Source: Opitutia bacterium UBA5964 (GTDB lineage Bacteria; Verrucomicrobiota; Verrucomicrobiia; Opitutales; Coraliomargaritaceae). Taken from it: a DNA stretch of 5,795 bases. The number at the start of each line of letters is the position of its first letter. Within the stretch, counting starts at the first letter, position 1. Where the stretch lies: NCBI GenBank assembly GCA_002430605.1, contig DJBY01000029.1:53992-59786 (forward strand), in the 5' to 3' direction. The translations under genes and the position numbers were made by a program. Below are positions 5,757-5,795 of this stretch, piece by piece. The notes under the pieces were generated by a model. That model worked only from the letters and a program-made list of their open reading frames with translations, did no database searches and had not been told where the DNA came from.

Positions 5757-5775
5757 GGAGGGCGACTCGCCCTCC
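5757..5775. repeat. GC-rich perfect palindrome near the right edge
   Basis: GGAGGGCG (5757-5764) and CGCCCTCC (5768-5775) form an 8-bp perfect stem around the loop ACT. On the minus strand the stem is followed by CTCCTTTTG, so it might end a leftward gene lying beyond the window. It might instead be one copy of a dispersed intergenic palindrome (REP-like). Only one copy is in this window. Confidence 0.55.
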
Positions 5776-5795
5776 TCAACACAGGATAAATGTGG

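Overview
The window looks like chromosomal DNA from a member of the Planctomycetes-Verrucomicrobia-Chlamydiae (PVC) group, most likely a verrucomicrobium. The best evidence is the 53-residue protein at 5511-5672, which resembles the small basic 'signature' protein known from PVC bacteria. A Clostridium-type phosphatidylserine decarboxylase and mostly absent Shine-Dalgarno sequences are compatible with this but do not prove it. I see no mobile element, CRISPR array, tRNA or rRNA.

Layout from left to right. (1) 1-1290, minus strand: a RhlE-type DEAD-box RNA helicase whose Gly/Arg/Ser/Gln-rich tail runs off the left edge. (2) 1291-1744: 454 bp with no convincing gene, serving as the helicase leader. 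It holds a spaced 9-bp inverted repeat and a possible 35-codon leader ORF. (3) 1745-2239, minus, and 2418-2900, plus: two divergent genes for small exported proteins of unknown function, one with a Sec signal peptide and one a probable lipoprotein, sharing a 178-bp control region. (4) 5194-2911, minus: a two-gene unit with a CLC-F-type fluoride/proton antiporter followed 4 bp later by phosphatidylserine decarboxylase. The latter converges tail-to-tail with the lipoprotein gene, 10 bp apart. (5) 5195-5510: a structured divergent promoter region. (6) 5511-5672, plus: the PVC small basic protein, with a plausible promoter and a strong intrinsic terminator. (7) A GC-rich perfect palindrome lies near the right edge.

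Functionally, the antiporter should export fluoride that enters as HF, and the decarboxylase makes phosphatidylethanolamine at the inner membrane. Their tight spacing implies co-transcription, but no biochemical link is evident. The helicase and small basic protein both belong to RNA/ribosome-related housekeeping. I found no clear new multi-gene system. The points most worth checking are the fluoride exporter without a recognisable fluoride riboswitch, the purely synonymous divergence of the helicase tail repeats, and the repeat motifs in the intergenic regions.
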